NCBI GenBank assembly: GCA_025201365.1
Contig: JAIXMF010000009.1
Coordinates: forward strand, 434,001 to 498,000
Length of the DNA stretch: 64,000 bases
From: Syncephalis plumigaleata
Taxonomy: Eukaryota > Zoopagomycota > Zoopagomycetes > Zoopagales > Piptocephalidaceae
Direction of reading: 5' to 3'
Each line of letters begins with the position of its first letter. Within the stretch, counting starts at the first letter, position 1. This document shows positions 61,673 to 64,000 of this stretch, piece by piece. The notes beneath the pieces are model-generated. The model worked only from the letters and a program-made list of their open reading frames with translations, made no database searches and had not been told where the DNA came from. The position numbers and the translations under genes are program-made.

Positions 61673-63502
61673 CTAGAGTGAATCAATAGTTTGCACTAGA
61701 CTAGTCAGGGTTACTTCACTGAATGGAATGTAGAACAAGTCCTCTCCTTCGGGTGATCGTTTCGTTAACATGAGACGATGATCGCGGAATTCGGTTAATT
61801 GTGTTCTAAATGTCAAGTCATTACTAACAAGGAAGGCTTCCTTGGCCATTGCGTAGAATCGACTATAGGATAGACCGAATGACATTGTTTGTCCTGTCAC
61901 ATCATTCTCGTCATTCTCATCATCATTATCCGCACCACTATGGTCAGTCTCTTCATTCAAGTGTTTTGTCGTTTCTTTACGTGGTCTTCCCTTTCCAGTG
62001 GGACGTGTAGATGTCACACGATTATTCGTCTTTGTCTTTTGTCCCTTCAATTTAAGTTGATAATCCGCTAATAATCGGAACAATCCTCGTGCATTCACCG
62101 TAAGACTGGTTAACACGTAACGCGCTGCTTTACCGTCCATCTCCTCCGATTTAGTCAATAGTACGTTGTCGTAGCTTGTCTCCACCAGGTAAGGTTCAAA
62201 AGTGGTGCCATCATGTGCAAGCCATTTGAACTGCGCCATACTTGAACTATCCCATAGGAAACCCGAATGAATATGATCCACCGTGGCAATACAATGAATA
62301 GATGGCGATTTAACAAGGGTGGCTAATACGGCACGAGCACGCTCTGATTGTAATCCGGAACACTCGATATTATGAATCAATAGATAGATGTGCTTGAATG
62401 ACGAGGTTCGTGTTGATACTGGTTTCTTGCGTATATCCGCCAAATACTCGGTGATATGACGTGCTTGATCCAGTAGTGTACCGGCACTACGTGCAGCATC
62501 CGGTAGTACACTTGTTATCTTCTCGATAATCTCCTTAGGTGACACGATAGGCGAGAAGCCATTCACTACAATAAGCGGTGCATCCGTGAGCATTTCCCGT
62601 GCAAATCGATGTGTTAATCGTCTCTTTGATCCATAGCCGTAGATGAGTAGACTGAATCCTGAACGTAATTCGAAATACCATTGCTTAAACTGTTTCCTAT
62701 ACAAGTGTTGCAATTGTGTCATTTCCGCTTGATGACTCGATTGATATTGTTGAATGAGTGTAGTGAATTCACCGCGTTCCAATGGTGGTAACGAAGCCAT
62801 CGTGTTATTCGAGGTAAGATTACTGCCACCGCGCGTTATGAAGAATCTACTGGTGCTGGCACCTACATGATAAGCATTGATAGTGCCACCTGCTTGTTCT
62901 TCATCTTCATCGTCATCGTCATTATTATGTTGATTATATAGATCACTTAATAGATTGGTTGTTGTAGATGCTGATGATGATGGTTCAATGATCTTTGACG
63001 GTGAAGTTGGTTCAACAAGCGGTATACCCGTCTCTTCCAATGATCGTTTCCTTCTTCTACGTGATGGTGTCAAGGCAGATCTTGGTGTTGATGGTAATGC
63101 TGTAGTTGCTGTTGTTGCTGTTGCCACTACTGGCTTATCCATGGCTGTGATGGTTAATGCAATATTACTACTCTGTCTACTAGGAAGCAAGTCGTTCTCG
63201 GCCAGGTCATATTCTTGATTCTCTTTGCCGTTATCGTCACTTTGACTGTCTGACATGGCGCGGGACACCTTATGTCCTGACCTTTTAGTTACGATATCCG
63301 CGGTGAAACTCTGAGCTAGTGCTCGTCCGTAGACACGTCGCGCTCCACGTCGTTGCTGTTGCTGGTCTGAATCGTTAGATTCCTCTGTCTTGCACAAATC
63401 AATAATATACGCGGGTACATCATCATTCTCGGTTAGGTTCTTTTGCGATAGAGCCGCAGTTGAACTGGCACTAGATGAACGACGTTGTCCCTTAGCAGAC
63501 AT
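61673..63502 (-). CDS. ORC2: Origin recognition complex subunit 2
   Basis: A single exon encodes about 609 residues. The N-terminal third is disordered with Ser, acidic and Lys/Arg patches. The ORC2 AAA+-like core begins around FELRSGFSLLIYGYGSKRR, with APLIVVNGFSPIVSPKEI, YLLIHNIECSGLQSERAR, IHCIATVDHIHSGFLWDSS and EPYLVETSYDNVLL. The C-terminal winged helix has LTVNARGLFRLLADYQLKL, YAMAKEAFLVSNDLTFRT and LTEFRDHRLMLTKRS. ORC2 lacks a full Walker site in the family, as here. It helps load MCM helicase at replication origins. ATG 63502 is used in place of an upstream in-frame codon at 63565. It is a rare intron-free long gene in this window. Confidence 0.93.
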   Translation of the reverse strand: MSAKGQRRSSSASSTAALSQKNLTENDDVPAYIIDLCKTEESNDSDQQQQRRGARRVYGRALAQSFTADIVTKRSGHKVSRAMSDSQSDDNGKENQEYDLAENDLLPSRQSSNIALTITAMDKPVVATATTATTALPSTPRSALTPSRRRRKRSLEETGIPLVEPTSPSKIIEPSSSASTTTNLLSDLYNQHNNDDDDEDEEQAGGTINAYHVGASTSRFFITRGGSNLTSNNTMASLPPLERGEFTTLIQQYQSSHQAEMTQLQHLYRKQFKQWYFELRSGFSLLIYGYGSKRRLTHRFAREMLTDAPLIVVNGFSPIVSPKEIIEKITSVLPDAARSAGTLLDQARHITEYLADIRKKPVSTRTSSFKHIYLLIHNIECSGLQSERARAVLATLVKSPSIHCIATVDHIHSGFLWDSSSMAQFKWLAHDGTTFEPYLVETSYDNVLLTKSEEMDGKAARYVLTSLTVNARGLFRLLADYQLKLKGQKTKTNNRVTSTRPTGKGRPRKETTKHLNEETDHSGADNDDENDENDVTGQTMSFGLSYSRFYAMAKEAFLVSNDLTFRTQLTEFRDHRLMLTKRSPEGEDLFYIPFSEVTLTSLVQTIDSL

Positions 63503-63678
63503 GATAGAAAGGAGTTTAATAAGGAAGAAGAAAATACGCAAGAAAAGAAATAAAGCCTGTATCAATTTATTATGATAACAGGAATGTAAATGTGATGCAT
63601 CATTTTTATCGCGTTTACTTCATAAAGCATTCGTTGTAGTCACTTTTTCCTTACTTTTAGTCAATCAGTTCTACTAAC

Positions 63679-64000
63679 ATGTCGATTGATATAGAATCAG
63701 CCGAGTAAGTAGATATATATACTATAGATTAATACGTGACTAACTTGCTGATAATAGTGTTATTCGGTTGATTCAGCAATTTCTTAAGGAGAACAAATTG
63801 ACAGGCACTTTACGCGCTTTACAAGTAAGTATGAATTCGCAATAAGACAATATATGCAACCTAGTTAACCAATAGCTATTAGGAAGAAACGTCTATTGCT
63901 CTGAATACTGTAGATTCAGTGGATGATTTCAGCAATGATATTAAACAAGGTCGTTGGGATTCAGTGTTGCGTACGGTGGCTCAGTTAATGTTGCCACCTA
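63679..64000 (+). CDS. SMU1: Splicing factor SMU1 (3' partial)
   Basis: The first exons read MSIDIESADVIRLIQQFLKE, NKLTGTLRALQEETSIAL and NTVDSVDDFSNDIKQGRW, then DSVLRTVAQLMLPP. These match the LisH and CTLH parts at the start of SMU1, a WD40 spliceosome factor that works with RED on the B complex. The WD40 repeats would lie beyond the window. Introns at ~63705-63757 and ~63823-63882 are supported by GTAAGT donors and AG acceptors. It is divergent from ORC2 (176 bases between starts). Confidence 0.93.

Overview
The window looks like nuclear DNA of an early-diverging filamentous fungus (Mucoromycota or Zoopagomycota grade). The evidence is a trifunctional HIS4, a TRP2-type anthranilate synthase, a fused 7TM-RGS receptor, genes packed a few hundred bases apart on both strands, and many 45-100 base introns with GTAAGT/GTATGT donors. 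The DNA is AT-rich by eye. Several genes resemble animal versions that yeasts have lost (PSMD5, DTWD1, METTL17, ZZZ3, SMU1, ATE1-rich lineages), which also points away from Dikarya. A narrower taxon cannot be called from sequence alone.

Layout. 1-12.3 kb: NBR1-like autophagy receptor (5' end outside the window), mitochondrial ribosomal uL13, TRP2, bystin/ENP1, proteasome chaperone PSMD5 and a ZZZ3-like Myb/ZZ protein. 12.4-24.1 kb: a receptor-like polytopic membrane protein, HIS4, mitochondrial malate dehydrogenase, a small secreted protein, a gene-poor stretch and a 7TM-RGS receptor. 24.1-34.7 kb: a short TA-flanked inverted-repeat transposon, ATE1, then retromer VPS26 and GARP VPS53 placed head to head, and CDC73. 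34.7-41.5 kb is the accessory pocket: AT-rich gene-poor DNA, an interrupted Crinkler (CRN) effector-type gene, more gene-poor DNA and a second copy of the same transposon family. 41.6-51.7 kb: OLA1, the SNARE USE1, peroxisomal 2,4-dienoyl-CoA reductase, PSY2/PP4R3 and DTWD1. 51.7-58.2 kb: a host gene of unknown function split by a whole-looking Ty1/copia element with identical LTRs and a 5-base target duplication. 58.3-64 kb: YIPF6, METTL17/RSM22, ORC2 and the start of SMU1.

Functional themes. Most genes are housekeeping: amino-acid synthesis (TRP2, HIS4), mitochondrion (uL13m, MDH, METTL17), proteostasis (NBR1, PSMD5, ATE1), endosome-Golgi-ER traffic (VPS26, VPS53, USE1, YIPF6) and chromatin, replication or splicing (ZZZ3, CDC73, ORC2, SMU1). 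No tRNA, rRNA or CRISPR array was recognised.

Caution for users. Several conserved host genes need a single-base change, usually one missing base in a short run, to keep frame. This looks more like unpolished sequence than real decay. Exon boundaries are inferred by eye.
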